Part shown: positions 1 to 12,177 of the stretch, one piece after another
Position numbering within the stretch: position 1 is the stretch's first letter
Layout: each line of letters begins with the position of its first letter
Source of the DNA: Sipunculus nudus
Lineage: Eukaryota; Annelida; Sipuncula; Golfingiida; Sipunculidae
Assembly: GCA_026874595.1 (NCBI GenBank)
Contig: CM049308.1
Span: 41,464,527 to 41,528,526, forward strand
DNA: 64,000 nucleotides
Direction of reading: 5' to 3'
Position numbers and translations under genes: made by a program
Notes under the pieces: generated by a model
The model's database searches: none
What the model was told of the DNA's origin: nothing
Seen by the model: the letters and a program-made list of their open reading frames with translations, nothing else

Positions 1-568
1 GTTCCTCAGAAGATACCCAATTGCCAGAGTGTTTATCATTTTGTATATGGTAAGTTCTTCTGCATCTGGGAACAATCATGGTTTTGAGAGGACACTGACA
101 CAGTTTTCTAGCAGATAATAAACTAAACCTTTCCAAATTATCTGAAATTCTCCAGAGCGCATCAAATATTATGAATTTACTACAAATTTAAGTAACTGTA
201 AAGCTGTTAGAGGTTATATTATTCTTATTCTTAATTTTTACTGTCGAATCCACCAAATATTCTCTCAGTTGGGCCTTGCGCATGCTAAGTATGGTACAAA
301 CCCAAGTCATGTCCATTGGACTCATGCAAAAATGATGAAGTTTAGTTGTATTTGTGAATATACTGTTTTATAAAAAGGAAAACCTGTTACAGGCACCTCC
401 CTGTTATGGACACCCTCCTATTACAAACACCTGAGGTGAGGCTTCAAGTGATCATTTGGCAGTTGTAAACATTTTGGTACAGAATGTTCTGTTTGAATCA
501 TGTTGCTTCTAAAACAGGGATTCTGTTGCAGGTTTTACTGCACCTGTGGGTGATGGTTGTACTTCTGA
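1..568. other. non-coding, no gene recognised
   Basis: AT-rich sequence without a supportable exon. The only structure seen is a short repeat-like stretch near 381-445, listed separately. Confidence 0.5.
381..445 (+). repeat. pogo/Tigger-like terminal fragment, CpG-decayed
   Basis: The phrase 'ggcacctccctgttatgga' followed by 'caccctcctattacaaacacc' has the cadence of pogo/Tigger-like transposon ends, which carry serial 'acctc...taacggacacc' motifs. Related, better preserved copies lie near 15.6 and 49.0 kb. All CpGs expected in such motifs are absent here. The family assignment is by resemblance only. Confidence 0.3.
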
Positions 569-850
569 CATACCAACCAGAAATGCACGGATCAGACTTT
601 CATCCACTACCGCCCGGACATCCTCAGCCTCCTGGACCTGATCATCCCAACTAGCTTCACTCCACAACACTTTGGGCTTCATCTGGAGGGCATGGCAAAG
701 TCAACAGTACCAAAAGTCTGTGAGGGGAACAGCTTCGACAATGAATAACTACGTGACTTTTCATGTCCATTGACACAAACAGTTGAGCAGCCGTTCCTGT
801 GCTCCTAAGATGGCAGTTGTACACCATTGACCAGCAGCTGTCTTATATAC
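569..850 (+). pseudogene. decayed coding remnant, family unknown
   Basis: From 569 to 745 one frame is open for 59 codons and reads like real protein (for example HYRPDILSLLDLIIPTSF, then HFGLHLEGMAKS and VCEGNSFDNE). It stops at TAA 746-748, where a single base change would restore Gln, and continues with LRDF. After a one-base frame change it resumes with MSIDTN, then a TGA, then a Leu/Trp-rich stretch up to about 850. Two stops plus a frameshift indicate a dead exon or retropseudogene rather than an active gene. There is no ATG start and no convincing splice pair. I do not recognise the parent protein. Confidence 0.4.
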
Positions 851-1057
851 TGGCTATTGGTGAATATTAGCACCAAATGTCATGCACTGAACTTCATCAT
901 GTATATTATGCAGGTTGCAGCTAATCACACTCGTTGACCACTCTTTATCAACAACACGCAAATAAGGACATCTTAAGCACTGCCAGTGAAGAGCAGAGTT
1001 GGATCCAAAAATACTTATACTTTTTAATAAATAGGGCTAAAGTACTTGTTCAAGTAA

Positions 1058-2150
1058 TTTTTAGCTCAGCTGACTGTAAGTCATCTGAGCTATAGGGATC
1101 ACCTTTTGTCCGTCGTCCGTCCGGCCAGCCGGCCGGGCGTCTGTCCGTTAACAGGGCACAAATCGTAACCGCTAGAACTGGAATCTTCTTACTTGATATC
1201 CTGGGAGGTCTATAGAAATTCTCCTTGTAAACCTGAAATTAGGTCACTGTGACCTATATTCTTCGAGCTATGGGTTCTGAAGTACCCCCCAGAATAATGG
1301 AAAATTTGATACAAAAGCTCAAGTATCTGAAAAACTAATGCATTGATCATCATGATTTTTTGCATGGATATTGATCATGGAGTGTTTCATCAGTTTCTTC
1401 AGACTGGTGGCGCCACCTATATTTTTTCGATTTTTACCAATATTTTTCTCTATTTTTGAGACCTCTTAAGATGCGGCCATCTGTTAACAGGGCACAAATC
1501 GTAACGACTACACCTAGAATCTAGAGCGGCCCATGAAAAGTCTCCTTAGAAACTTGAAATTAGGTCTCTGTTAACCATAACCTCTGAGCTATTGGGCTCC
1601 GAAGTACCCCCCAGAATAATGGAAAATTTGATACAAAAGCTCTAGTATCTGAACAATTATTATATTGATCACCATGATTCTTTGCATGGATATTGATCAT
1701 GAAATGTTTCATCAGTTTCTGCATTCTGGTGGCGCCACCTGTATTTTTTCAATTTTTAGCTCAGCTGACTGAAAGTCATCTGAGCTATAGGGATCACCTT
1801 TTGTCCGTCGTCTGTCCGGCCATCCAGGCGTCTGTCTGTTAACAGGGCACAAATCGTAACCGCTAGACCTGGAATCTTCTTACTTGACATCCTGGGAGGT
1901 CTATGGAAATTCTCCTTGTAAACCTGAAATTAGGTCACTGTGACCTATATTCTTCGAGCTAATGGGTTCTGAAGTACCCCCCAGAATAATGCAAAATCTA
2001 ATACAAAAGCTCAAGTATCTGAACAACTAATGCATTAATCACGATGATCTTTTGCATGGATATTGATCATGGAGTGTTTCATCAATTTCTGGAGATTGGT
2101 GGCGCCAGCTATATTTTTTTTATTTTTTACTATTTTTTTTCTCTACTTTT
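1058..2150 (+). repeat. tandem pair of bivalve-type dispersed repeats with hairpin head
   Basis: Two head-to-tail copies start near 1058 and 1753. Each starts with an imperfect palindrome, 13-bp arms at 1063-1075/1079-1091 and 1758-1770/1774-1786 (12 of 13 pairing). Each then runs through 'gctatagggatcacctttt' and a gtccgtcgtccgtc block into a conserved body ('aacagggcacaaatcgtaac', 'gaagtaccccccagaataat'). The body ends in a palindromic 'GGTGGCGCCACC' core near 1405 and 1728, and in the variant 'ggtggcgccagc' near 2098. The hairpin-plus-GTCCGTCGTCC head is the main taxonomic clue to a mollusc. No protein is encoded. Confidence 0.75.
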
Positions 2151-2158
2151 GTGATCTT

Positions 2159-2815
2159 TAAACATTTGGTCATCTGTAAACAGGGCACAAATCATAATGA
2201 CTGGACCTATAAATCTTCTGTCCTCACCTCCAGGGAAGCCCATAAAAGGTCTACATGGAAACCCAAAATAAGGTCCCTGTTACCCATATTCTGTGAGCTA
2301 TGGGGCTCTGAAGTACCCCCTAGAATAAAGATTTGGTCATATATTAACAGGGCACAAATCATAATGACTGGTTCTAGAATCTTCTTTCTTCACATGCAGG
2401 GAGGCCTTTGGAAAGTCTCTTTGGAAATCTGAAATTAGGTCTCTGTTACCCATATCCTTCATGCTTTGGCTCCGAGAATAAAGATTTGGTCATCTGTAAA
2501 CAGAGCACAAATTATAATGACTTGACCTAGAATCTCCTTTCTTGATATGCTGGGAGGCCCCTGAAAAGTCTCCTTGTGCACCTGAAATTACATCTCTGTT
2601 ACCCATATCCTTCATCCTATGCGGCTTTGAAATACCCCCCAGAATAAACATTTGGTCATCTGTTAACAAGGCACAAATCATAATAACTGGACCTAGAATT
2701 TTATTTTGTGACATGCTGGGAGACCCCTGAAAAGTCATCTTGTAAACATTGAAAATAGGTGTCTGTTACCCATATCCTTCATGCTACAGAGCTCCATAGT
2801 ACCCCAATGAATATT
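2159..2815 (+). repeat. tandem array, four units of about 150-170 bp
   Basis: Unit starts ('atttggtcatctgttaacagg' variants) lie near 2161, 2329, 2482 and 2648, giving periods of 168, 153 and 166 bp. Each unit carries 'gggcacaaatcataatgac', 'gggaggcc..tgaaaagtct' and 'gttacccatatccttcatgc'. This is the body of the 1058-2150 repeat amplified without its hairpin head. ORFs on both strands here are repeat shadows. Confidence 0.75.
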
Positions 2816-3813
2816 GGATGATTTTATACAAAAGGTCAATTTTGGAAAAAGTATTTCATTCAAATTTGACATTCAGATGATAAAATTACTTTTGTCAATG
2901 TCTTCCTGGTCAGCTGAGCATCATGACCCCTGGGTCACTTGTTAAGTATTTGGTGTCAACTCTGCTGGAGTGTACTTTCTGTGAGCATATACTAAAGGCT
3001 TGCAGTCATTTTGATCAGAACACTGGCCATGGAGAAATTCTGAATCGTGATACAGATGTAGCTCTGCAGTTTCCCTCATGCTCTATGTAATTTACCACCT
3101 GATTGGGTAAACTTTGATTAGTTCAGCCAATCACAGAGCATGTAGAGCTGACTTGGCTGTCTTATTGGTCAAAGTTACATCCCATCCTCTGGTGGTGAAA
3201 CCCAGAAAACCCAACTCAAAGTTAAATGCACTTATGAAAGGTAGTGTAGATAGAATGCTGGGTAAAGAGTGTAAGCTGTTCCTGGCAGAACAGCAGTTCT
3301 ACTGCCAGTATCGGCCCAAAAAGCATGCATTGTACACAATATGTGGATTGGAGGGATTTATGAGATATTAATACACCTAGAAGGTTCAATTAGTAGTTGT
3401 TTTGAGGATTCAGTTATGATGCCAACTTTAACAGAGATTCACTGAATTATCCTAAAACGGGGATATCCCTCTTGAATTTATTCATGTACAACTCCATCTC
3501 ATTTATTAATTATTTAATTAGTATTTATAAAGTTAACCTGGAACAAAATCTACAAAACTATCATTATGTTATAACACAGCCTGTATCATGAATCTAAAAT
3601 AGATATTTGCATAATGGGTGTAATGATTATTATATGAAGATAATAAAGAGTATGTAGTTTAACTCTATACATTAGGAGTATTGAACCTTCAAGAATAATC
3701 CAAGGGTATTGGGACCACTGTGATGTGGTTTAAAACATAATCATACAATCAAACCTTTGCAAACTATGGTTTCAGATACCTTGATTCATTGGTCTGCATT
3801 GGCATACATATAG
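2816..3813. other. non-coding, no gene recognised
   Basis: AT-rich sequence. An 85-codon open frame at 3114-3371 has no recognisable domain and no splice signals that convince me. I see no other structure. Confidence 0.4.
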
Positions 3814-4140
3814 ATAATGAACAAGTCTGCAAGTGTTTTGGCCAAAATCACAACTGCTAGTCAGATTTAGTCAACCAAATGTAAACAATACACTGTTTTA
3901 ATGCTCTCTGAACAAGAACACATGCACCAGAAATGAGGCTGGTTTATATAGTTTTATTTGATTGGTCAAATTCTAGTTGCCCTCCCAACAATGCTTAATG
4001 TTTGATCTAAATATTGCACCAGATTAGCTCTGACAGTTGTATAGATTAAGTGTCATTTAATTGGTTCAGTTAATTTGTTCCTTATTATTGAAATAAGAGT
4101 TGCATCATGAATCAAGGTCTCTAAAAGGGTAGCTGCCAGA
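3814..4140 (+). repeat. diverged duplicate segment, copy 1 (CpG-free)
   Basis: This segment aligns by eye along its length with 13113-13460. Shared blocks include 'aatgaacaagtctgcaagtg', 'gtaaacaatacactgttt', 'tctgaacaagaacacatg' and 'tttgattggt'. It contains no CpG, whereas the partner has about 18. It could be a dispersed non-autonomous repeat or an old segmental duplication. No coding potential is seen. Confidence 0.7.
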
Positions 4141-6990
4141 GCTTGATAGTATGAATATGGTTTTAAAATTTGACAAGTTTTATAAAGATATTGTTGTAAG
4201 GACTAGTACTAAGAGCTGCATCAAGATAAATTCACATAACTATATTTGAGGCAAAAATCTACAAATTCTCTCGCATGGCATCTCCATATATAAGCACAAA
4301 ACACTTTAAAATGATATTTCATTCACCTGCTTCAGCCACCCCCCTTGGTTAACCACACGAGGGATATGCTTTGTCTAGTAGAATTCTTAGCTTTCAGTTA
4401 GTCAACTTGTTAAGTTCTGAAGCATCTGCAGCTGTTCAGTTAGACAGTGATAATAAACATCAATTATGAACTTTAAAGGGACCTGTTGGCTTTCCAAGTA
4501 TGTCTAATCTTCATGAAATATAATGTTATCTGCCAATATTCAATTTTATAGCTGTTTACCTACTCCTGTACATGAGAAGAAATATGCTTGCACGAGGCGT
4601 GATCAGTGGTGTAAAACAAACATGGCACACCATCTGGTGGGTTTCTTCTGGGTTTTTACTTACATGTTTCTTCTCCTTGTTTTGGAGTTGTTGCATGCAA
4701 ACGATTGGTCACGCAGTCTTGTTATGATAAACTGACACATGTGGACTGTGTTTACTCGCACACAGAACCATAAAAAAAGACTGTGTTTACTTACTCACAG
4801 AACCATAACAAAATATAAAGGCTGGTATATTGGGGACAGTAAGTGTGCCGGGTAAGCTTTGCTATGAAAGTTATGTATTGAGCCGAACTGAACTGCATGA
4901 GATAATACATACATTATTGCAATTGATTATGTATCTTTAAGCTTGTGAACCAAAGTTGCTTTCCAAATGCACTACAGCTGTCACTTAACAAACTGACCTA
5001 ATTGATTTTTTTTTTTTCATGAATCTGATTGGGTTTTGGTTGTTATTTTATTATTATATGTAGTTTGCTGGTTTAAATTTAGGGATGCTTAAACTTCAGA
5101 TTCCTTGAGCACAATACAGAAACGCCATCTTCATAGATCAGGTATTACTTACCATGGTCAGCACTGATTACCTGTCATAAGAAAAGGGGGAGGTTAAGCA
5201 AAAAATTAGGTGCACTTGTACCTAATGCATGTTACTTATAATGCACCTTTTCATCATCATTCTCATCATCATCATTGCATTATTTGTACTTGTTCCACAA
5301 TCTGGTTTTACATTTGTTACATTATCATCTTCAGTATGATTTCAAACATGACCCTTGCAAGGTTCTTTGTATGATATTATTGTACTATATTAAATTCAGG
5401 GGTTGGACACTAACATATCTTGGAAAAGGTGCAAACCTCACATACACATACAGACATGAAGAAATAAATGGAAAGTTGATGAAGAGTTTATAATTCTTAA
5501 TAATTAAAAAAAAGGTAGAATATATTGAAGGGACAGTGTTGTATGTCCATATATATTGGAGGTGTTTATAATGAAGCATAAAAAATATGGGCGATATGTG
5601 AGTTCAAGGAAGGTCCCTGCAGTATTTAAGTGACAATGATATATATCTATAACTACGAGGTGTTTATAGTGTTGCATTATGATGATTTTGTCTGTGCTAA
5701 AACAGTTTCTGTATTAAATTAAGTATATTTTATAAGCATGAAATATTGCAGTGGAGCCTCAGGTTTAAAATCCCCCCCCCCCCTGTCTTTCTGGTTATTT
5801 CATATCTTTCTAGATCATCATTAGAGGGTTTTGATTTGAAGTTTTCATAAATAAAACAGTTTGGAGTTTGGAAGGCAAATCGACCAATTTTCAATGTTTT
5901 AACACTAAAAAGTTGTTGAAATATTACGGGGACCACATATGGTCCTCCTGATTTTTAGCAGTCCCCGCTACTGCAATGTTTAAATGAACTATGGTCTATA
6001 TATTTAATAGTATTGGAATGTCACGAGATGGTTAAGTATTTAAACAGATATGCAGATGTTTTGTCCTGTTATTTATGTTGGATGTAAGAATATTAAGTTC
6101 CATGTACTCTGTGATATCCGGACCGGGATGATGTTATGAAATTCTATGTTGGTGTATATTTTGTATATGATGTGTCAGGGTGAAAGACGTGATGTTATGA
6201 ATTCAGGCAATGTAATAAAATGAATGCAAATCACATGTAAGAATTATTTTGTCTTTCTGAACAAAATTACTGGTGTAGCTTTTACTGCATGAGTGTGGAG
6301 AGTGAAATGAGTCGGGGAATGTTAGTACTAGAATTTCATAGAACCTGGGGTATTCGCTCTGTCTAAACAGCTGCTAGAACTTCTGGATTTTTCCTAGCTA
6401 GGGCTATATGTAATTTAAAAGGCTTTTAATTATTTTGTCGTATTCTTGCCATCAACGTCATTCAACTGGCAGATTTGGTGGTGAACCTATACGAAAAAAT
6501 GGTAAAGTTTGGGCTGTTATTTTCTCCTGATAAAAGACTAGGCATTTGCTCCCTGAAAAAGCCCTACAGTGGTTGAAATGTAATTTTGCAATATACCACA
6601 AAGTTCTTGAAATTTCAGAAGTTTGAAAAAGTCATTAAAAGGAGTTAAGTCTGTCAAAGTGAATAATTTTGTTAACTCGATCATTTCACTGAGGATTAAA
6701 ATTTTGCAGTTATATTGAAAATCAATTTAATGTCCTGAAAACACCCTTTTCAATTTTTTTTTCAGGATTTGCATGGCCTTTGTATAAACAAAATAAACAC
6801 AATTATGGGGAGGGATGCTTCATATCTGTATGAACATTTGGGTGGGAAAATGTATCCAGATTACGGATTTCAGACATGCAACATTCTTCTTTTACTGGTC
6901 AATATATTTCAGGATATCTGTTACTGATGAATTTATTTCTGGCTGTGAGCTTATGCGATGGCATGGCCTCGTCAATACATTAACCCATAC
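4141..6990. other. non-coding, no gene recognised
   Basis: AT-rich sequence with rising CpG density. It contains a TCATCA-rich patch near 5250-5278, a poly-C run near 5769 and a small palindrome 'ggaccacatatggtcc' near 5928. No exon can be supported. Confidence 0.4.
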
Positions 6991-6994
6991 TCAA

Positions 6995-7880
6995 CTGTAG
7001 GAGAAAGCGTCACTTTAGTTTATGTAAAAGTCAGTCACCCTTCAAACGCTGTCGGATTTAACCGACGGCGAGACAACATTGCGCCAGTCACAAAAAAAGC
7101 AATTGAGAAGTTCATTCTTAGGGGCTATGTCTGGTTGAACTCACTTTGGGCCCATCTGCATCAACTTACGTATGACAGGTTGGAAAAACTACCGTTAAAA
7201 ATCTTCATCTCCGAACCTGTCGAACCAAATTGTTTAATATTTCGCAGAAATTATCACAAACATTTCACAACAATATTCCTAGTTCGGTGATCAAGTAAAT
7301 ACATAAAGATTACAAACCTTAGAAAGGCCAGGAGTCAGAATCGCCAAATTTTAGGCAAAAAATAGTCGCATGTCAAAATAGAGCATTTTGTGGCGCTACC
7401 TGCATCGACATGTCAAGCTAGAAAACCTTTAAAAATCCTTTTCTCCTAAAATATTCTGCTAAATTATTTTAATATTTCACAGAATAGCAGAAATGATAAC
7501 AGACGAGCTCCCAGTGTTTGTACACTTAGTCACTAATTCAAGTAAGCATACTATCATAACAATCTCAGAAACTGCAGGAGCCAGCATCATCAAATTTTAT
7601 GCAAATATTTGTCACATGATTCATATTTGAAATAAAGGTTTTGTGGCTCTACCTGCATCGGCCTCGGTTTTTTTATGAGCAAACTACCAGTAATTTTAGC
7701 TTCTTTCGGTCACTCATTAAAAATCTTTTTTGATTAAACTGTCAAGCCAAATTGTTTTGTATTTCACACGAATGTTAGGGCATCCCTCAAGACTGTAAGA
7801 ATTGACCGGGTTCATTGATTTTTGGTAGAGCTGAAGTTGGTCATGTGGCCATGTAATTCTATATCAAACGAGAGCTGTGA
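6995..7880 (+). repeat. tandem repeat, three diverged units of about 250 bp
   Basis: The landmark 'gtggcgctacctgcatcg' recurs at 7148 (degenerate, 'gggcccatctgcatcaac'), 7390 and 7643, so the periods are about 242 and 253 bp. Downstream in each unit are 'ttaaaaatctt' and 'caaattgttt.atatttc'. The 110-codon ORF at 6958-7290 runs through the first unit and is not credible as a gene. Confidence 0.6.
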
Positions 7881-8044
7881 AATTTTTCTTCTGCAAAACC
7901 TTTGTTTCAAATTCATAACATTGTTAAAAGAATGATTCTTACTTTAATGATTTTAAGCTGAATTATTGAACCTTTAACAAGGAAAGGACTTTGATATACT
8001 TTGGTTAACAGAGCTAGTAGGTTTATTGTAGTAACAGACTGAAC

Positions 8045-8069
8045 TATATATATATATATATATATATAT
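8045..8069. repeat. (TA)n microsatellite
   Basis: Uninterrupted TA dinucleotides. Confidence 0.95.
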
Positions 8070-8279
8070 GTGGGTATAAGCAGAGCTGTACATCACAGTA
8101 CATTTAATATACTAGTAACTAGTTGGTGTCCATATCCAGCTTATGTGTGAGATAAATCCGTGAATAAAATATATCTTTATTCGGATCTTGCTTTCAATAG
8201 GCATCTGTTATTTTTCTAAACATTTTTATGAATACTTTAAAATGCTATGTAGCCAAAGTACTTTCACTGTGAAAAAATA

Positions 8280-9010
8280 TTTGGCAACAGGTCAAGATTT
8301 TGTCTGTATTTATAAATAGCTTGGCAGACTGCCAACTAATCCCGAGTTGGGAACGGGCAGAGTTTCAGTCAGTATATATAAATAGCTTTGAAGTCTGCCA
8401 ACTGTATCAGGTTTGACAACAGGCCAGGAGTACAGTCCGTGCAGAGCAACGCCTGGCATGTTAGCTATATTGACTTGGAGGGGGGGGGGAGGGCAACTGC
8501 CTTCCTCAGCTGAGCTTGGTCAGCTGAGTGCATCTGATGCAAGAGAAGGTTGCAGTTATGGTCTGAAATTGTGGTATATTCATGCATCTTGGGGGGGCTT
8601 TCTCATACACAAGACTGGTGTTGCCATCTATAATTATTTTTAAAAATTGTATGTCCCTGTACGCAGTAAGGAATTGTGCATATCTATTTATCTATACATC
8701 TCGGATGGCTTCGTTCCATTAAAGATTGGTTGTGCCACCTAAAATTAATTTTGCACATCGTAGGTCCCTGCTTATTTGTCACGACTGATTTGATAAATCA
8801 GCCTGAAATTTTGCATGTCCATACATCTCGGATAGATTTGTAATATACAAAACTGGTGGCTCCACCTATACTTGGTATTGTATTGCATGCATCTGGGCTA
8901 ACTACTCAAGAGTGGTTTGACATATCTGCCTGAAATTCTGAATGTCCATGCATACATGTTTGATGGCTTTCTTGTACACAAGACTGGTGGCGTCACCTAC
9001 AACCACTTTG
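8280..9010 (+). repeat. tandem repeats carrying the GGTGG-CCACC core
   Basis: Units with 'actggtgg(c)(g)ccacct' variants occur at 8614, 8725, 8852 and 8983 (periods 111, 127, 131 bp). Each is preceded by 'catgtccatacatctcggat' variants. Upstream, 'tataaatagct' plus 'gactgccaact' occurs twice, near 8315 and 8378. The core is shared with the arrays at 1.06-2.1 kb and 19.4 kb although the surrounding units differ. Confidence 0.6.
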
Positions 9011-9554
9011 GCGTAGTGTACCACCATGCCAGTATCTCAAGAGTGATGTATGTATAATTTGGGTTTCTACTCGGGTTTAAATTTCTTAGTAATTGCTTTG
9101 TATATGTCACACATGTTTTAAAAAGTAATTTAGTACTTAAAAAAAAATGGTCAAGCATGTTATCAGTGCAGCATTCTACCAGATGTATATCCCACTTGCA
9201 CAGGTTCGCATTAGGCCTGTAGGCCTTGTTTTAAAAAAGTAGGCCTTGTTTTAATTTGTTAAAACTTGTCAGAGGGACGCTACTGAGTTGTTTATGGAAA
9301 GTATATGACGGTATAAATCTGCAAATAGAAGACGCAAACAATAACAAGGTCACTCTTATTACCAGACCTGTTTACAAGTCAATATATTTTGTCGTTTGCT
9401 TATGGCAGGGAAAAGGACACTAACTTTTGCTTACAGCTCTCTCGCTGATGGAAACAGGGAAAACAATTCCTATACATCAACATGTTTGTAATACTTTCAA
9501 GGTTTTAATGATATATAAGTGAGAAACTTTCACTTTAGAAATCCCATACCGCTT
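9011..9554. other. non-coding, no gene recognised
   Basis: No exon or clear repeat structure. 'aggcctgtaggccttgttttaa' is locally duplicated near 9212-9256. Confidence 0.4.
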
Positions 9555-9690
9555 CAAGGGCGTGCGCAGGATTTTAGCATGGGGGGGGGGGGGGGGGGGC
9601 TCACGACCGCAAAAAGTCTGAGGTGACCCCCCCCCCCCCCGTCCAGGACAGTCGCGCTCTGATCTATATACCCCCCCCCCCCCCCCCCCA
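9555..9690. repeat. long G and C homopolymer cluster in a transposon-like end
   Basis: A run of 19 G (9581-9599) is followed by 14 C (9627-9640) and 19 C (9671-9689). The preceding 'caagggcgtgcgcaggattt' resembles the CAGGGGCG... ends of hAT-like MITEs seen elsewhere in the window. The tracts can form G-quadruplex or i-motif structures and are prone to sequencing error in length. Confidence 0.6.
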
Positions 9691-10985
9691 TCGAATGTTA
9701 AATTGTTCAAATTACAAAGCCACAGTTTCTACTGGTTTTTGCCTATGCATATAGAGTTAGGCCTACTTCGCGTCAGGAATGACAGTCACTGACGATTAGT
9801 AATGTGTCTATTCGATCAAATTATTAAGATTAATTAAAATTATGTTTGAGCAGAAAGGACATATTTCATTCTTTTTTTAGATAATATGTTAACGATCTGA
9901 GTGAGACTTAGCAGGGCCTGCATGAGAAATATATCGAGGCGGTACAAAAGGTTTCCAGCCCTCTCCTTTTTTTTTCGTTATAAAAACCTTTCAGTTTTAC
10001 GGGTGTAATTAACTCTTTATTCGATTCAAATCCAAGGCTATACTTATTGAAGCAGTATACTAAAGAAATGACTGTGACAGAGGGATGCATCGTTTTCTCC
10101 ATTTAATGCTACGTATATCATCACATATACTTTATCCACCATGCTAAACTATAATAAAAATCATATTGAGGTCTAAGCAGGCATCCCTATAACCTAAGGC
10201 TCAAAGCAAGCAACTTACTGTACAAGAAGTTACCCACACTGCAGTATGTGCTTCTCATGCTTTATATACTATCAACAACAATCTGTCACAATAACAAAAA
10301 CCCAATTGAAACTTGGAAGAATAAAAAAAAATAACTACTTAAAGCTTAAATGCAATGTAAAGAGCACATGTTGAGGCAATGTTTACAAAAAAATGAGAAT
10401 TTCCTGTTCACGTAAAATCTGTTCCCTCATGTCTTTGCGTAAGTAGTCAAACTGTAGACAGGTTCAATATTTAATATATATATATTTCTTCAAAATTAGG
10501 ATATAAATTTTCTATCGTTTTCAACATGTTAAAGTCAATGGCGCAAATGCGCATTTACGTTTATAACTTGCAAGATATTATCTTTTAAATGTAATCTCGG
10601 AGTGAAATAACTGATATGTTGTGCGTAATGTTTAATTTTGTTAAACGAAATTTACCAGGATCCCTGGTCTCGACAGCACACAGGACTCCTAAGAGCACAG
10701 ATCGAGAGTAAGGTATTAACAGAGGATCGAGCCATGATATTGTCCACGGTCAACGCCAACTAGGGCCTGGTGCTCTGCAGTCGTTCTGCGGCTGTTCATA
10801 AATATCCTCATCCTCAACTAATGAATTTGCAGAGTAATAAACGCGGATAACTTAAATAAAATCTAATTGCTAATTAATAAAAAGAAATATGAAAAAAACG
10901 AAAATTAACCACGAAAATTGGGAAATGGATAAAATGAGAGATGTTGCAGCTCTCTTGATCCCCTTCTGATAGAAAATACCATTTA
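9691..10985. other. non-coding, no gene recognised
   Basis: CpG-containing AT-rich sequence. No exon, tRNA or clear transposon boundary was identified. Confidence 0.4.
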
Positions 10986-10989
10986 ATGC

Positions 10990-10994
10990 ATATA

Positions 10995-11051
<57 letters not shown>
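10990..11051. repeat. (TA)n microsatellite
   Basis: TA dinucleotide tract with a short TG interruption near its start. Confidence 0.95.
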
Positions 11052-11054
<3 letters not shown>

Positions 11055-11102
11055 TATAAGAGTAAGTGAAATTCCGAAAGGACGGCGAGACTGGATGCAA
11101 CC

Positions 11103-11152
11103 GGGGGGGGGGGGGCATGGCCCCCTGCGGCCCCCCTCTGGCTACGCCCCTG
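11103..11152 (-). mobile_element. hAT-like terminal fragment
   Basis: Read on the minus strand the end is 'CAGGGGCGTAGCCAGAGG' followed by G-rich sequence and a 13-G run. This is the type of terminus common in invertebrate hAT-like non-autonomous elements. The opposite end was not located. Confidence 0.45.
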
Positions 11153-11852
11153 AGACGGGCTCCTGTTGACAGCATTATAAATACAAGTTAACGTAAAAAG
11201 CCAAAGAGATTTTCAAAATTTCAATTATTTTCCGGTGTGCTTCACATAGAAAACTCCTGGCGGGCTTGGGCCCGTTTGGTCACTTACTATTAGAAATTAT
11301 ATATATACAATTCGTACAACATGTGTCTTCATCATTTTCGAGCTTTTTATTGTGCCTCATTGGAAATTCCTAAGCTAAAATAAAATCAAGTGAGACTTCT
11401 ACATTTTCAAACATATTATTCCACTCTAAAGGAAATTCCCGGTCGATCGGGCACCCCTCGAGCCCGTCGTGCCCACGTTGCGGTGTACCTGCTGACCTCA
11501 CCGCTCATATAGCGCCTGCTTTAAATTAGATAAAACCGGCGGGGATTGAACACCACACACTGACGTTACCGTTTACTTGAAACAATCACAGAACTGATAT
11601 TTAATGTCTATCCGCCAGGACTGTCGTGTGCCATGACCTATGCATGAGCAGCAGCTTTCAATGAGGATTTTCTTTTGTCCATCATATAGCTACTAGAGGG
11701 TGTCATCCTATACTGTTACTAAATTGAAAGTTTAAACTATGCCCTGGGCCTTACAAATATAACTTTGCGAGCCTTTTTTTTGCAAACGCTTTAGGAACGC
11801 CATGATAATTTACGAATTGGGTGCCACCTAAAAATTTATTGAACAGATTTTA
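11153..11852. other. non-coding; local GC-rich patch
   Basis: Sequence near 11435-11500 is GC- and CpG-rich ('ccggtcgatcgggcacccc') in otherwise AT-rich DNA. No RNA gene or exon was identified. Confidence 0.35.
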
Positions 11853-11897
11853 GGGGGGGGGGGCGCGCCTGTTGCGCCCCCTCTAAACACGCCCCTG
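11853..11897 (-). mobile_element. hAT-like terminal fragment
   Basis: On the minus strand it reads 'CAGGGGCGTGTTTAGAGG' followed by a G/C-rich stretch and a poly-C run. This is a second orphan end of the CAGGGGCG class. Confidence 0.4.
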
Positions 11898-12177
11898 TGC
11901 TTTAACTATTGTTCATCACATGCACATGCTTACGTATATTTAACAGAAACAGGATGTATATACGATGTATAATTAAAAAATAAATACGTTTATACAACGT
12001 ATAAATAAGTTGATAAAGGCTTTCCAAAGCGCGAGTGTCTGATTGAAATATTCGCGGAAAGCAAAAAGAACAATCTGTTAACACACATTTGCCACATTTG
12101 CCCTTCTTGTCATTTTATCGATATAAGACGTTGATAGGACGAAGTAAAATTGGTTTTACAAATAATTTCGAAACAAA

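Noticed and set aside
6958-7290. 110-codon ORF
   Set aside because: It overlaps the first unit of a tandem repeat, and the other units do not keep the frame.
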